The notes under the pieces are model-generated. The model was given only the letters and a program-made list of their open reading frames with translations. It made no database searches and was not told where the DNA came from. A DNA stretch of 51,883 bases. It comes from a virus. Below, one piece after another: positions 44,717-51,883 of this stretch (position 1 is its first letter; each line of letters begins with the position of its first letter). A program made the position numbers and the translations under genes. The stretch covers positions 1 through 51,883 of IMG/VR virus record IMGVR_UViG_3300034198_009148, one strand, 5' to 3'.

Positions 44717-45633
44717 GTATATACCTTACCAGATTCAATGAGGTAATTGGTTGCTTCAAAATTGCCGTCAGAATCCCCTTCGGCAAAGAAAAAGCCTTGG
44801 TTGTACGTGTTATAGCGGTTCCACTCAGGAGTACGTCCACAAAGGCATCCAATGGCGTAAGCTGCATTTGTTTTGCGTTGTAGGTCGTGCTCAGTCCATG
44901 TCTGGCGGATATGGTGGTGACCAAAGGCAATAGACTTCTTAGCATAGGATAGCTTGTTAGCAGCTACGTACTTACCCCCACGCTTAATCTCATGACCATG
45001 GATAATGGTAAGCTTACCCCACTCAATACCCATTCCGTTGTCATGATAGTCAATACCACGGCTTTCAAGGTTAAGCAATCCTGGGACGGTAAATACACCA
45101 TCGAGGTTGGCAAAGCCATTGTTACGTGCAAAGCGAGATACCCATTCGTCATGATTTCCAGCCACGTAGTGGATCTTTACGCCTGGCAAGTACTGTGCAA
45201 TAGCATCGAGGGTCTCATTAGCCCATTCGATCTCCTTGCGGTACAAATACGTACGGCTATCTTTACCATGTCTTGTCAGATTGGTATTATCAAGGAAATC
45301 ACCATTGATTACCAATACGTCAATGTTCAGGGTCTTAAGCTTTTTAAGGGCTGCACCTGTGGCTATTGTATCGCATACTGGGACATGGAGGTCATTAATA
45401 ATGCCAATACGGTTAGCCTCAATAATGGTAGGGCTAGCACTTTCGTCATGCATTGTAGGCAACGCAATGTCGTCTACATCCTCAAGTTCAAGGATTTGTG
45501 AAAGGCGTTTAGGCTGGAACTTATCAGCTAGCTTTTGGCTGATATTAGCGAGCTTAGAAGCATTTTGGTTATGCCTAAATTCTTGAAGCATTTGCGCTTC
45601 ATCGGGACTAAGTCGGAACTGTTTGTTTTGCAT
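44713..45633 (-). CDS. Calcineurin-like metallophosphoesterase
   Basis: A 306-residue protein with the complete motif set of the family: NDLH (Asp81, His83), NGDFLDN (Asp112), AGNHDE (Asn160, His161), IHGHE (His212, His214) and FGHHH (239-241). These bind a two-metal centre that hydrolyses phosphomono- or diesters. The N-terminal 70 residues are helical and precede the catalytic domain. A terminator lies upstream at 45638, so expression is probably lower than for the lysis genes. Substrate (nucleotide, DNA end, or signalling nucleotide) cannot be told from the sequence. Confidence 0.85.
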   Translation of the reverse strand: MQNKQFRLSPDEAQMLQEFRHNQNASKLANISQKLADKFQPKRLSQILELEDVDDIALPTMHDESASPTIIEANRIGIINDLHVPVCDTIATGAALKKLKTLNIDVLVINGDFLDNTNLTRHGKDSRTYLYRKEIEWANETLDAIAQYLPGVKIHYVAGNHDEWVSRFARNNGFANLDGVFTVPGLLNLESRGIDYHDNGMGIEWGKLTIIHGHEIKRGGKYVAANKLSYAKKSIAFGHHHIRQTWTEHDLQRKTNAAYAIGCLCGRTPEWNRYNTYNQGFFFAEGDSDGNFEATNYLIESGKVYT

Positions 45634-45637
45634 AGGC

Positions 45638-45664
45638 TAAAAAAGTAAGGGGGCCTAAGCCCCC
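45638..45664 (-). terminator. Rho-independent terminator inside the late block
   Basis: On the minus strand, GGGGGC-TTAG-GCCCCC followed by TTACTTTTTT. It lies between the membrane protein gene (45670) and the phosphoesterase gene. Because no other promoter is evident for the ejection genes, it must be read through or a promoter is missed. Confidence 0.85.
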
Positions 45665-45669
45665 GTTTA

Positions 45670-46083
45670 TCACTTCTTATCTGGCGTAAAGTATGACTGC
45701 ACAATTTCGGCTCCAGCTGCCAGAAACGCTGTAATAAGCGCCTCAGTAACATGGCCTGTGCTGATTCCGAAGATTGTCAATACGCTAAATACAGCCTTGA
45801 CAATACCAGAAATGGTGGTCTTCCAGTCCTTCATAACGTAACCCTTGATGATAGTGAATAGGTATGGTGTTAGCACCACTACCAATTTAGTTGTTTGCCA
45901 TACATCTTCTACCTTGTCAACAACACGTTCCCCAAAGGTACGATAGTCAACAACAGGTACTTCTAACGGAATAGCAGGATAATGCTTATCGCGAGCCCAC
46001 TGTATCGGACGCAATAAAACGTCCTTTAACGGTGCCCGTGTGATCAGGATCTCGTCGTTCGATCCATTGGATTCGGTACTCAT
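45670..46083 (-). CDS. Holin-like membrane protein
   Basis: A 137-residue protein with two or three hydrophobic segments (about residues 65-85, LVVVLTPYLFTIIKGYV; and 90-128, ISGIVKAVFSVLTIFGI and ALITAFLAAGAEIV), a soluble charged N terminus and a short charged tail (FTPDKK). The DWKTTISGI element before the second segment is seen in phage holin-like proteins. Its start lies inside the upstream gene, a 98-base overlap in another frame. Membrane permeabilisation at lysis is the likely role; it is not proven by sequence. Confidence 0.6.
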   Translation of the reverse strand: MSTESNGSNDEILITRAPLKDVLLRPIQWARDKHYPAIPLEVPVVDYRTFGERVVDKVEDVWQTTKLVVVLTPYLFTIIKGYVMKDWKTTISGIVKAVFSVLTIFGISTGHVTEALITAFLAAGAEIVQSYFTPDKK

Positions 46084-46267
46084 GATCAGATACCTGCGAT
46101 TGTAGAATGTCTAGCTTTGTTACTGTTTCGCGCATGTCAGCAAGGTTAGTCTTGATTACTGCCATGTCTTCACGCAAAGCTACGATAGTGCTAAACAATG
46201 CACCACCCATAGCTACAATTACAGCTGCTGAGATACCCAGCATCCATTTAGTAAACTGATCTTGCAT
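45986..46267 (-). CDS. Single-pass membrane coiled-coil protein, i-spanin-like
   Basis: A 93-residue protein. I start at 46267, directly after the previous stop (TGATATG); an upstream in-frame ATG at 46348 lies in that gene. It has one membrane segment (about residues 8-31, MLGISAAVIVAMGGALFSTIV) and then a coiled coil (REDMAVIKTNLADMRETVTK). That topology fits an inner-membrane spanin or an XhlA-type lysis protein. No lipoprotein partner with a signal-II box was found nearby. Confidence 0.55.
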   Translation of the reverse strand: MQDQFTKWMLGISAAVIVAMGGALFSTIVALREDMAVIKTNLADMRETVTKLDILQSQVSDHEYRIQWIERRDPDHTGTVKGRFIASDTVGSR

Positions 46268-46268
46268 A

Positions 46269-46523
46269 TCACGCTGGGATGTAGCCAAGCTTAGCAAGGG
46301 CGAGGTTGATGATAAACGTATCATCAGTACCCCAGTCAGCCAGTTCATTTTCGGTAAACTTTACTTGCTCAATTGATAGTTGCGATCCTTCTTGATCAAG
46401 CAAAATAATACAAGCATTAGCGTACTCATCGCCTAGGCCAAATTGAATATGCACATAATTACATACTGCTGTTACTGCTGGCTTGCTAGTAGCTACTGGT
46501 TTAATTGGTGTTTGGAGTTGCAT
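46269..46523 (-). CDS. Hypothetical small protein
   Basis: An 84-residue protein with a Pro/Lys-rich N terminus and a mixed alpha/beta remainder (YANACIILLDQEGSQLSIEQ). No membrane segment. It lies between a fibre gene and the lysis-type genes. No family recognised. Confidence 0.6.
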   Translation of the reverse strand: MQLQTPIKPVATSKPAVTAVCNYVHIQFGLGDEYANACIILLDQEGSQLSIEQVKFTENELADWGTDDTFIINLALAKLGYIPA

Positions 46524-46529
46524 AGTTGT

Positions 46530-48086
46530 TTATGGTGTTGCTGAAACAATTGTTTGAGCGTATGCAGACCAGTTGATTGTGTGACCTGCTACGCCCGTTA
46601 CTTGGATGTTGACTGTATCGTTTGTGCTGTCAGCTGCAACTGCTGCACTGTATCCACCATTTGAGCGGTGAATAAGGTTTGTGTTTACATTATACAACGT
46701 TACTGTACCACTCAAATTAGTTGCCATACCAGTGATTTCCCACGCACCAAAATCAGCAGTGCTAGTAGGTGTACGTTTGCAGACAACATAAATTTTGAAG
46801 AAAAATGCACTGTTCAATGGCACGGCTATGGATGTTGTGCCACTGAGAGCCGCTCCTCCGATAGTCATGTTTACCGCTGAACCATTTGTTGTTTGCACAT
46901 ACAAGTGGTTGTCAGCTTGCTGTTGTACGCCAGACTGTCCACTCGCACTACCAGAACTATACACACGTTGATGGTTTGTTGTGGTGCTACCCGATACACC
47001 AAACATTATTCCACCATTGTTGTTGATATAATTTAGTTTACCAACAATCATTCCGTATTCACTTGGGGACGCTGAAGCGCTATTGTTTGAACCTGCTACA
47101 ATAGTCACATTATCATTAGCACTATTTTGATTGCCATTAATAACAGTAGCATATTGACCATTGGCAGTATTTTGTTGGCCATTTAATACTGTGGCATGCC
47201 ATTGATTTGCAGTATTTGATACTCCAGTACCAACAAAACCATATGATGTTGAGTTAACGGAACCGATTTGGTTTGATGAACCACTTACAACAACAGAGTA
47301 TTCTGCTTGATATGATGTTGAATTATTAAGTCCACTACCAATAAATTGATAATTGGTATTACAGCTGTTATTTTGTCCAGCTACAATTCCAGCCCAAGAA
47401 CCAAAATTTTGATTGTTTAATCCGCCAACAGTAACTGATTGTGCTGATCCAGCAGCGTTACCTTGGCCTCCAACCACAACTGATGCAGCTCCACTAGCAA
47501 CCCGTCCTGCAGCGCTTCTTACTGTTTGCAAATCAACAGCATTAGCACCACGTTTGTTTCCACCAGTAATAGTGCTGTCTGGTAATTGAGCAAGAAATGC
47601 TCCCGTTCCTTTTGGCTGAATAACTGCGTCTGCGTTTGCAGATGCTGCATCAACAAGCAAGCGCGAAGCATTGACTGTGGCATTTGGCGCTGCTGTGTTT
47701 TGCGATCCAATAAATCCAGTTACACCACCCGTGATTGTCTGCCATGTCTGATCGCCACGTAGAAAAGTCGTGTTATTTGCCGTACCACTACCAAGACGAG
47801 CTGTTGCTACAGTACCTACGGTAATATGGCTAGCATCTAGACTGCTATACGTTTGATCGCCTTTAAGATATGTCGATGATGATGCAGTACCGCTACCTAG
47901 TCGAGCAGTTGCAATCGTACCAGTAATAATAGCTGCTGCATCATGTGTATGAGATGCTAGTGCAACACCAGTTACGGATACGACTGGATTACTTGGGTTT
48001 GTATTGTCTACAAGAATGTTAGTGCCAGCACCAATTGTCTGAACACTACTACCACCACTACTGAATATGCCTTGATAGTCTGCCAT
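46530..48086 (-). CDS. Tail fibre/adhesin with YadA-head-like repeats
   Basis: A 518-residue protein. I prefer 48086 (MADYQGIFSSGG), one base after the previous stop, over an ATG at 48101 in that gene. Two copies of an ATARLGSGTA...GDQTW unit lie near residues 60-115. The centre (about 190-360) consists of degenerate repeats of a V.GG..N.A.G or V.NG.QN type, the pattern of left-handed beta-roll heads in trimeric adhesins. The C-terminal 130 residues are a separate beta domain. A trimeric receptor-binding fibre is the likely role. Confidence 0.75.
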   Translation of the reverse strand: MADYQGIFSSGGSSVQTIGAGTNILVDNTNPSNPVVSVTGVALASHTHDAAAIITGTIATARLGSGTASSSTYLKGDQTYSSLDASHITVGTVATARLGSGTANNTTFLRGDQTWQTITGGVTGFIGSQNTAAPNATVNASRLLVDAASANADAVIQPKGTGAFLAQLPDSTITGGNKRGANAVDLQTVRSAAGRVASGAASVVVGGQGNAAGSAQSVTVGGLNNQNFGSWAGIVAGQNNSCNTNYQFIGSGLNNSTSYQAEYSVVVSGSSNQIGSVNSTSYGFVGTGVSNTANQWHATVLNGQQNTANGQYATVINGNQNSANDNVTIVAGSNNSASASPSEYGMIVGKLNYINNNGGIMFGVSGSTTTNHQRVYSSGSASGQSGVQQQADNHLYVQTTNGSAVNMTIGGAALSGTTSIAVPLNSAFFFKIYVVCKRTPTSTADFGAWEITGMATNLSGTVTLYNVNTNLIHRSNGGYSAAVAADSTNDTVNIQVTGVAGHTINWSAYAQTIVSATP

Positions 48087-48087
48087 A

Positions 48088-48528
48088 TTAGACCGATGCA
48101 ATTACGGCGAAATAGCCATTATTAGAACTGCCTGTTACTTCGATTGCATATCCTGAATAAGGGTATGTCAAACCGTGGATTGTACCAGGTGTGTTAGTAA
48201 TTGTACCACTAACAGCTGTTGGCAATGCTTGATAGTTTACGCCGTCAAGTGTTGCTTTAATGGTATATGTTAGAGAAGGCCAGTTATTGTTAGCGTCCTG
48301 CAATGGCACAATCTGAATAGCAACACCCATTTGCTGCACAGCACAAGGAACGATAAAACGGTAGTAAAGACCGTTTACGCATCGACTTGTGTCATAATGT
48401 GCTGACATTTGCTGGTTTGCCGTACCAACAAGGATATTGCGGAACTCCTTTTCGTGATACAGTGCTTTTTGTGCAGCTGTTCCAGCAATAAGAAATGGCT
48501 TGTAATCACGATGAAACTTAGTTGCCAT
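48088..48528 (-). CDS. Virion/tail accessory protein
   Basis: A 146-residue protein with a basic N terminus (KFHRDYKPFLIAG), a helical start and a beta-rich body ending in YPYSGYAIEVTGSSNNGYFA. No signal peptide. It precedes the repeat-rich fibre gene and may be its chaperone or base. No family recognised. Confidence 0.6.
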   Translation of the reverse strand: MATKFHRDYKPFLIAGTAAQKALYHEKEFRNILVGTANQQMSAHYDTSRCVNGLYYRFIVPCAVQQMGVAIQIVPLQDANNNWPSLTYTIKATLDGVNYQALPTAVSGTITNTPGTIHGLTYPYSGYAIEVTGSSNNGYFAVIASV

Positions 48529-48536
48529 CGGGGACC

Positions 48537-48896
48537 TCAGTAATCATAAGCCATTGCCGTTACGACGAATGACTCAGCATTGTTAGTTGATACGCCTAGC
48601 TTCTGACCGTTGCCGATGTTGATAGCTGGCAGTCGTAAAGTCGTACGAAATAAAGGAGTTACGGCGCTTCCTTGAACAGAAGCTACTTGCTCTTCGTGTA
48701 CAAGTCCCCAAGTTGACCCGTTATATGTAAACAAACGAATCATACCCTGTGTAGTGTTTGCTGTTGCTTGTACAACAATAATGTCTACACGGGTACCATT
48801 GGCAGATCCAACCACCAAATCAGTAATTGTACCTGTACCGTTTGTATTTGTATTTGCTGTCGAGATCGAAGCTCGACCAAAACGTAGCGTAGGCAT
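48537..48896 (-). CDS. Beta-rich tail protein, paralogue of the 48945 gene
   Basis: A 119-residue protein with AAGGAGT upstream. It aligns over its length with the equally long product of the upstream gene: both carry a .TAN.N..GT start, V.G(S/T)ANGT(R/K)V, and a TT.GMIR(L/M)F segment, and both end in an aromatic residue. A tandem duplication is evident. Small beta-sandwich proteins of this kind may decorate the tail or form a fibre's docking module. Confidence 0.7.
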   Translation of the reverse strand: MPTLRFGRASISTANTNTNGTGTITDLVVGSANGTRVDIIVVQATANTTQGMIRLFTYNGSTWGLVHEEQVASVQGSAVTPLFRTTLRLPAINIGNGQKLGVSTNNAESFVVTAMAYDY

Positions 48897-48944
48897 AGTA
48901 ACTCCTTCAACGCAATCTGCGTAGCGTTATGCGACTATGCAAAC

Positions 48945-49304
48945 TTAAAACTCAGTCACCGAAGCTACGACGTCAAATACTTCAGACTTTTCTGTCGAAA
49001 GCTTGAGTGTTTGCGACGTAGTTAAAATAAGGTTTGTTGGGCGTACTGATGTTGTCCAACCTGGATCAGTAGCTGTTGATGGATCAATAGGCACTGGGAT
49101 TTCCCGGTACAACCTAGTTGTTGTCGCATCATTGATAAACATACGGATCATACCCAACGTTGTCGTATTGAGAGCCGTAATGTCAATTTGATTGACCTTA
49201 GTGCCATTGGCTGTGCCTGTTACAAGGGTACTGTAAGCACCTGTTGTGCCATCTTTGTTTGGGTTAGCTGTTGTTAGCTGACCGTTTACTTGTTTGTTTG
49301 TCAT
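48945..49304 (-). CDS. Beta-rich tail protein, paralogue of the 48537 gene
   Basis: A 119-residue protein related to its downstream neighbour (same length, shared ANGT and GMIR motifs; see that entry). It is Thr/Asn/Val-rich and lacks Cys. Identity to the paralogue is low outside the shared motifs, so the duplication is old. No family recognised. Confidence 0.7.
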   Translation of the reverse strand: MTNKQVNGQLTTANPNKDGTTGAYSTLVTGTANGTKVNQIDITALNTTTLGMIRMFINDATTTRLYREIPVPIDPSTATDPGWTTSVRPTNLILTTSQTLKLSTEKSEVFDVVASVTEF

Positions 49305-49329
49305 AGCTAAGTCTTTGAGTTATAAGGTG

Positions 49330-51597
49330 TTAGATTCCGTTGAAGTCCATTGTGTGGAAGTTGGCTGGTAGCTGCTGACCTACGGCGTCATAGTTACCAT
49401 GCACCAGGGTTGTATCTGGAGCGAAAAAGTCTACCAAGCCAGCGAGTTTTTGAATGCGCGTAGATACGGTACATACTTGGAAGAAAAAGCGGTTTTCGCC
49501 AGTGCCAGGGTTGTACGTTAGCAAAGGCTTGATACGGCCTCCGCCTCCACCTGTTCCAATCTGGATAATACTTTGTCCTCGGATTGACCATGGCCTGCTA
49601 TTGTAAACTTGTACGTACTGCGCTGGCAATACACCTGGTGGTACAAAATCACGTATTTGGAATGATCCAATACTATCAAAGATACCATTTTTAGGATTGT
49701 TATATGCGCCTGAGCAGGTGATAAAGGCATGGATACTTGGGTGAACTACTGGATTAATAGCAGTAGGAGCGTTAAGCCCCATAATCCCTTCAATGCTAAT
49801 ATCAACCAAATATATTCCAGGCCATAATACTTGTACGTCTTGTGTGTTATCCTGGATTGCTGGGTTAAAATTAGGGGTAAGGAATGTTTCCTCGTGTATC
49901 CACGCTGCGTCATTGACAATGCTGTCGCTGATGGCAGGAACAGTCTCATACTTGTAAATAGGTACAAACAACGAGTCCAATACGGCTGCGCCTGTCCATC
50001 CAAGAGTACGTGCATTTGATGCTGGATTGTAGTCAGCATACCAGTGACGGCTGTAAATCCCGTGGTTAGCTGGGAAATAATGCTCTACGTCACGTGTACC
50101 ATTAAGATTGCCAGCAACTATTGGTTCACGATCAGTAACAACTACACGTGCATGCTGCCATGGAACTGGATCGCACTGGTTAAATACATCCTGGTCAACA
50201 AAATTGATATTGGTTGTATTAGCTCCACCAATAGCAGCACCATTGTGACGTATCTGCAACGGCCTATCAATGGTAAGAATGATCTCCGCTGGATTGAATG
50301 GGTTGATGCTAACGGTTGTTTTGACGTTGTTGATGCCATTATACTCGACAATGTAGCCGTTATTGATCGTGATATTTGATCCTACATCAGCACCAATGTC
50401 CCAGTCGTAGCTCGACAATCCTGTGGCATTGATAGTGATACCTTTACGAGTAACAGTGCCTAGCGGAGTCGGGATTTGCTTATAGGCTCCAGTGACGGTG
50501 AATTGTACCGTAGCAGAGTTTTGGAACTCCACAAAGTTGACAGTCTCATCCCCTAAGCCCAGCATAGGACGAGGGTTTGAGTCTACGCCTATTGCATACA
50601 GATTGTTGTTATACGCGTACGCTTGAACGTTTGTGCCTTGTGTAAGCTCAAACTTGATAGGTAGAATGCTGTCTTCAGGTATATCGTGGTATTCAGGACG
50701 ATCCTGGAATACAAGCTCGTTGTCATTAAATGTTGAACTGTCAAAGTATATGCTGCTTGTTTCCAAGGCACCTTTGACTGTGTACTGTACTTCAATAATA
50801 ATGTTAGCTGCACGAGATGCTACTGTAGCGTAGCTAGACAACGGCACTGCACCCGTTAAGTCACGATACCATAGATTAATGTTTTTGCCTGCTTCAATTT
50901 GTGAAGCTGTAACAAACTCATCTTCGTAAAACGCTTTCTCACCAGCAACACGGGTATTAAGCTCTGTACGATCAAAAATGTCTTCATGCAGTTCTACCCC
51001 AGCTGGAGTAAGCTTGAAGATTGCATCCCAATCATCAGCATGACGACCATTAGCTGCCCAGCATAGTTCAAATACCTCGTCTGCGGACATGGCTTCTCCG
51101 CGATAGGTAGGAACATTGGCAACAGCTAATTGAGCTGTAAACACGTTACACAATACACCGTCAATTGTGGCTGTACCTGCAGCTGTACGAGTTTTGATTG
51201 GAACCCATACCTTACCATCACTAGTCTCAATCAGGATATAGTAATCGGCTCCTACGCGCCCATACGTAGGCGTAATGGCTGACGCTGTTGAGGCTAGTGC
51301 TGTTACAGCCGTCAAACCTGGAGCTGCTGCAACCATTGCTGCATATGTAGCGTATGTGTTGTATGCTAGTGGGAGAGAATCAACGATGCCAATGATTGGG
51401 TAGTGATCAGCCGTTTGGCCTCCCCAACGCCCATTAGCTGTAATGATGTACCAAGTTGGGATATTTGTCCCAGCCTGCTCTACACCCCACTTAAACGTTA
51501 TCGTACCGTTAAATGGTACAAGCAATACGTTAGCATCAGTGATCGGAACATTCCGACCATTCATGTACGGATACAATGTCATGATGTCTGATGCCAT
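49330..51597 (-). CDS. Large tail fibre-region structural protein
   Basis: A 755-residue protein starting in a TAATG overlap with the closure-spanning fibre gene. It is beta-rich throughout, with repeated short strands and a Gly stretch near the C terminus (IGTGGGGGRIKPLLTY). The middle (about residues 300-450) resembles Ig-like or fibre-shaft sequence (NNGYIVEYNGINNVKTTVS). There is no catalytic motif, signal peptide or membrane segment. By position and composition it is a component of the tail fibre or baseplate-like tip. Confidence 0.7.
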   Translation of the reverse strand: MASDIMTLYPYMNGRNVPITDANVLLVPFNGTITFKWGVEQAGTNIPTWYIITANGRWGGQTADHYPIIGIVDSLPLAYNTYATYAAMVAAAPGLTAVTALASTASAITPTYGRVGADYYILIETSDGKVWVPIKTRTAAGTATIDGVLCNVFTAQLAVANVPTYRGEAMSADEVFELCWAANGRHADDWDAIFKLTPAGVELHEDIFDRTELNTRVAGEKAFYEDEFVTASQIEAGKNINLWYRDLTGAVPLSSYATVASRAANIIIEVQYTVKGALETSSIYFDSSTFNDNELVFQDRPEYHDIPEDSILPIKFELTQGTNVQAYAYNNNLYAIGVDSNPRPMLGLGDETVNFVEFQNSATVQFTVTGAYKQIPTPLGTVTRKGITINATGLSSYDWDIGADVGSNITINNGYIVEYNGINNVKTTVSINPFNPAEIILTIDRPLQIRHNGAAIGGANTTNINFVDQDVFNQCDPVPWQHARVVVTDREPIVAGNLNGTRDVEHYFPANHGIYSRHWYADYNPASNARTLGWTGAAVLDSLFVPIYKYETVPAISDSIVNDAAWIHEETFLTPNFNPAIQDNTQDVQVLWPGIYLVDISIEGIMGLNAPTAINPVVHPSIHAFITCSGAYNNPKNGIFDSIGSFQIRDFVPPGVLPAQYVQVYNSRPWSIRGQSIIQIGTGGGGGRIKPLLTYNPGTGENRFFFQVCTVSTRIQKLAGLVDFFAPDTTLVHGNYDAVGQQLPANFHTMDFNGI

Positions 51598-51883
51598 TAC
51601 AACTCTACCAATGTGTATCGGAATCGCATTTCAGTTGGTTTTTGACGGCTCATTGTAGCCCATACACGAATAGTGTTACGATCTACGGCAGCCCAGTGTG
51701 GAATGTTGCGGAACTTTTGGTTGCCCAATGCTCCACCCCATATAGTGTTTAGACCTGAACGATAGTACACAACGTTTGTTCCCGTGCTATCAAGAGCGCG
51801 ATCTACCAGTTCGAGGTGAAAATTGTTCAGGTTGCTAAGGTTCCAGTTATGTACAATGTCTACATACTGACGTGTACCATAAC
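51597..51883 (-). CDS. Tail fibre-like protein, C-terminal part (continuation of 1-1528)
   Basis: This is the 3' end of the gene that starts at 1528. Bases 51797-51883 duplicate 1-87, so the unique part is 51597-51796. The frame runs from the closure to TAA at 51597-51599 with no interruption. The stop shares its last A with the ATG of the next gene (TAATG), so the two are probably translationally coupled. The C-terminal stretch contains two WGG/HW-type aromatic patches, typical of beta-rich fibre ends, but no domain I can name. Confidence 0.85.
   Translation of the reverse strand, partial: YGTRQYVDIVHNWNLSNLNNFHLELVDRALDSTGTNVVYYRSGLNTIWGGALGNQKFRNIPHWAAVDRNTIRVWATMSRQKPTEMRFRYTLVEL
51797..51883. 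repeat. Terminal direct repeat, right copy
   Basis: Exact copy of bases 1-87. Removing one copy gives a closed genome of 51,796 bp. The 87-base length fits an assembly k-mer overlap. Confidence 0.95.

Overview
The window is a complete, circularly closed genome of a tailed DNA phage. Its first 87 bases (1-87) recur exactly as its last 87 (51797-51883), so the closed molecule is 51,796 bp. A P22-like portal, scaffold, SU10-like major capsid protein, T7/P22-like tail-hub protein, a set of ejection-type internal virion proteins and a large terminase point to a virulent phage with a short, podovirus-like tail. I see no sheath, tube, tape measure, integrase, repressor or standard tRNA. The host cannot be read from the sequence. 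The genetic code looks standard.

The map has two transcription units on opposite strands. The plus-strand unit (14771-27313) carries DNA metabolism and small early genes: an Erf-type annealing protein, a Gp157-like protein, a membrane-anchored coiled-coil protein, a PD-(D/E)XK nuclease, a DnaB-type helicase, many small orphan genes, the large terminase (21624-23459), an AP2-like protein and a YqaJ/lambda-type exonuclease. Within it, 19634-20233 is non-coding and holds a TATAC pentamer array and a strong minus-strand G-quadruplex motif; it is my candidate origin. Five copies of GTGTATGTATT lie 49-74 bp upstream of plus-strand genes and look like phage-specific promoters. A probable small terminase (23424-24191) lies on the opposite strand, tail to tail with the large terminase.

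The minus-strand unit begins at the portal (14702), runs down to position 1, continues across the closure at 51796 and ends at 27310. It is therefore one almost unbroken late block of about 39 kb. In transcription order it encodes portal, scaffold, capsid, an exported protein, adaptors, a CHAP-like lysin, tail hub, fibres (one spanning the closure), membrane proteins likely for lysis, a metallophosphoesterase, a small HExxH protein, two ejection-type proteins and a 4,668-residue giant protein. Many junctions are TAATG or ATGA overlaps, implying translational coupling.

The most notable feature is the giant protein (27674-41680). It carries a DFDGD motif (residues 2496-2500) with an upstream KLNPP element, and an earlier lysine-bearing barrel signature (K2038, K2074). 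This is the two-barrel RNA polymerase signature known from YonO, QDE-1 and crAss-like phage enzymes. The same chain has an HEGIH zinc-peptidase motif (1033-1037) and hydrophobic segments at both ends. The working model, which is inference, is that the protein is packaged, ejected with the DNA, and transcribes the early region from the repeated promoter motif.
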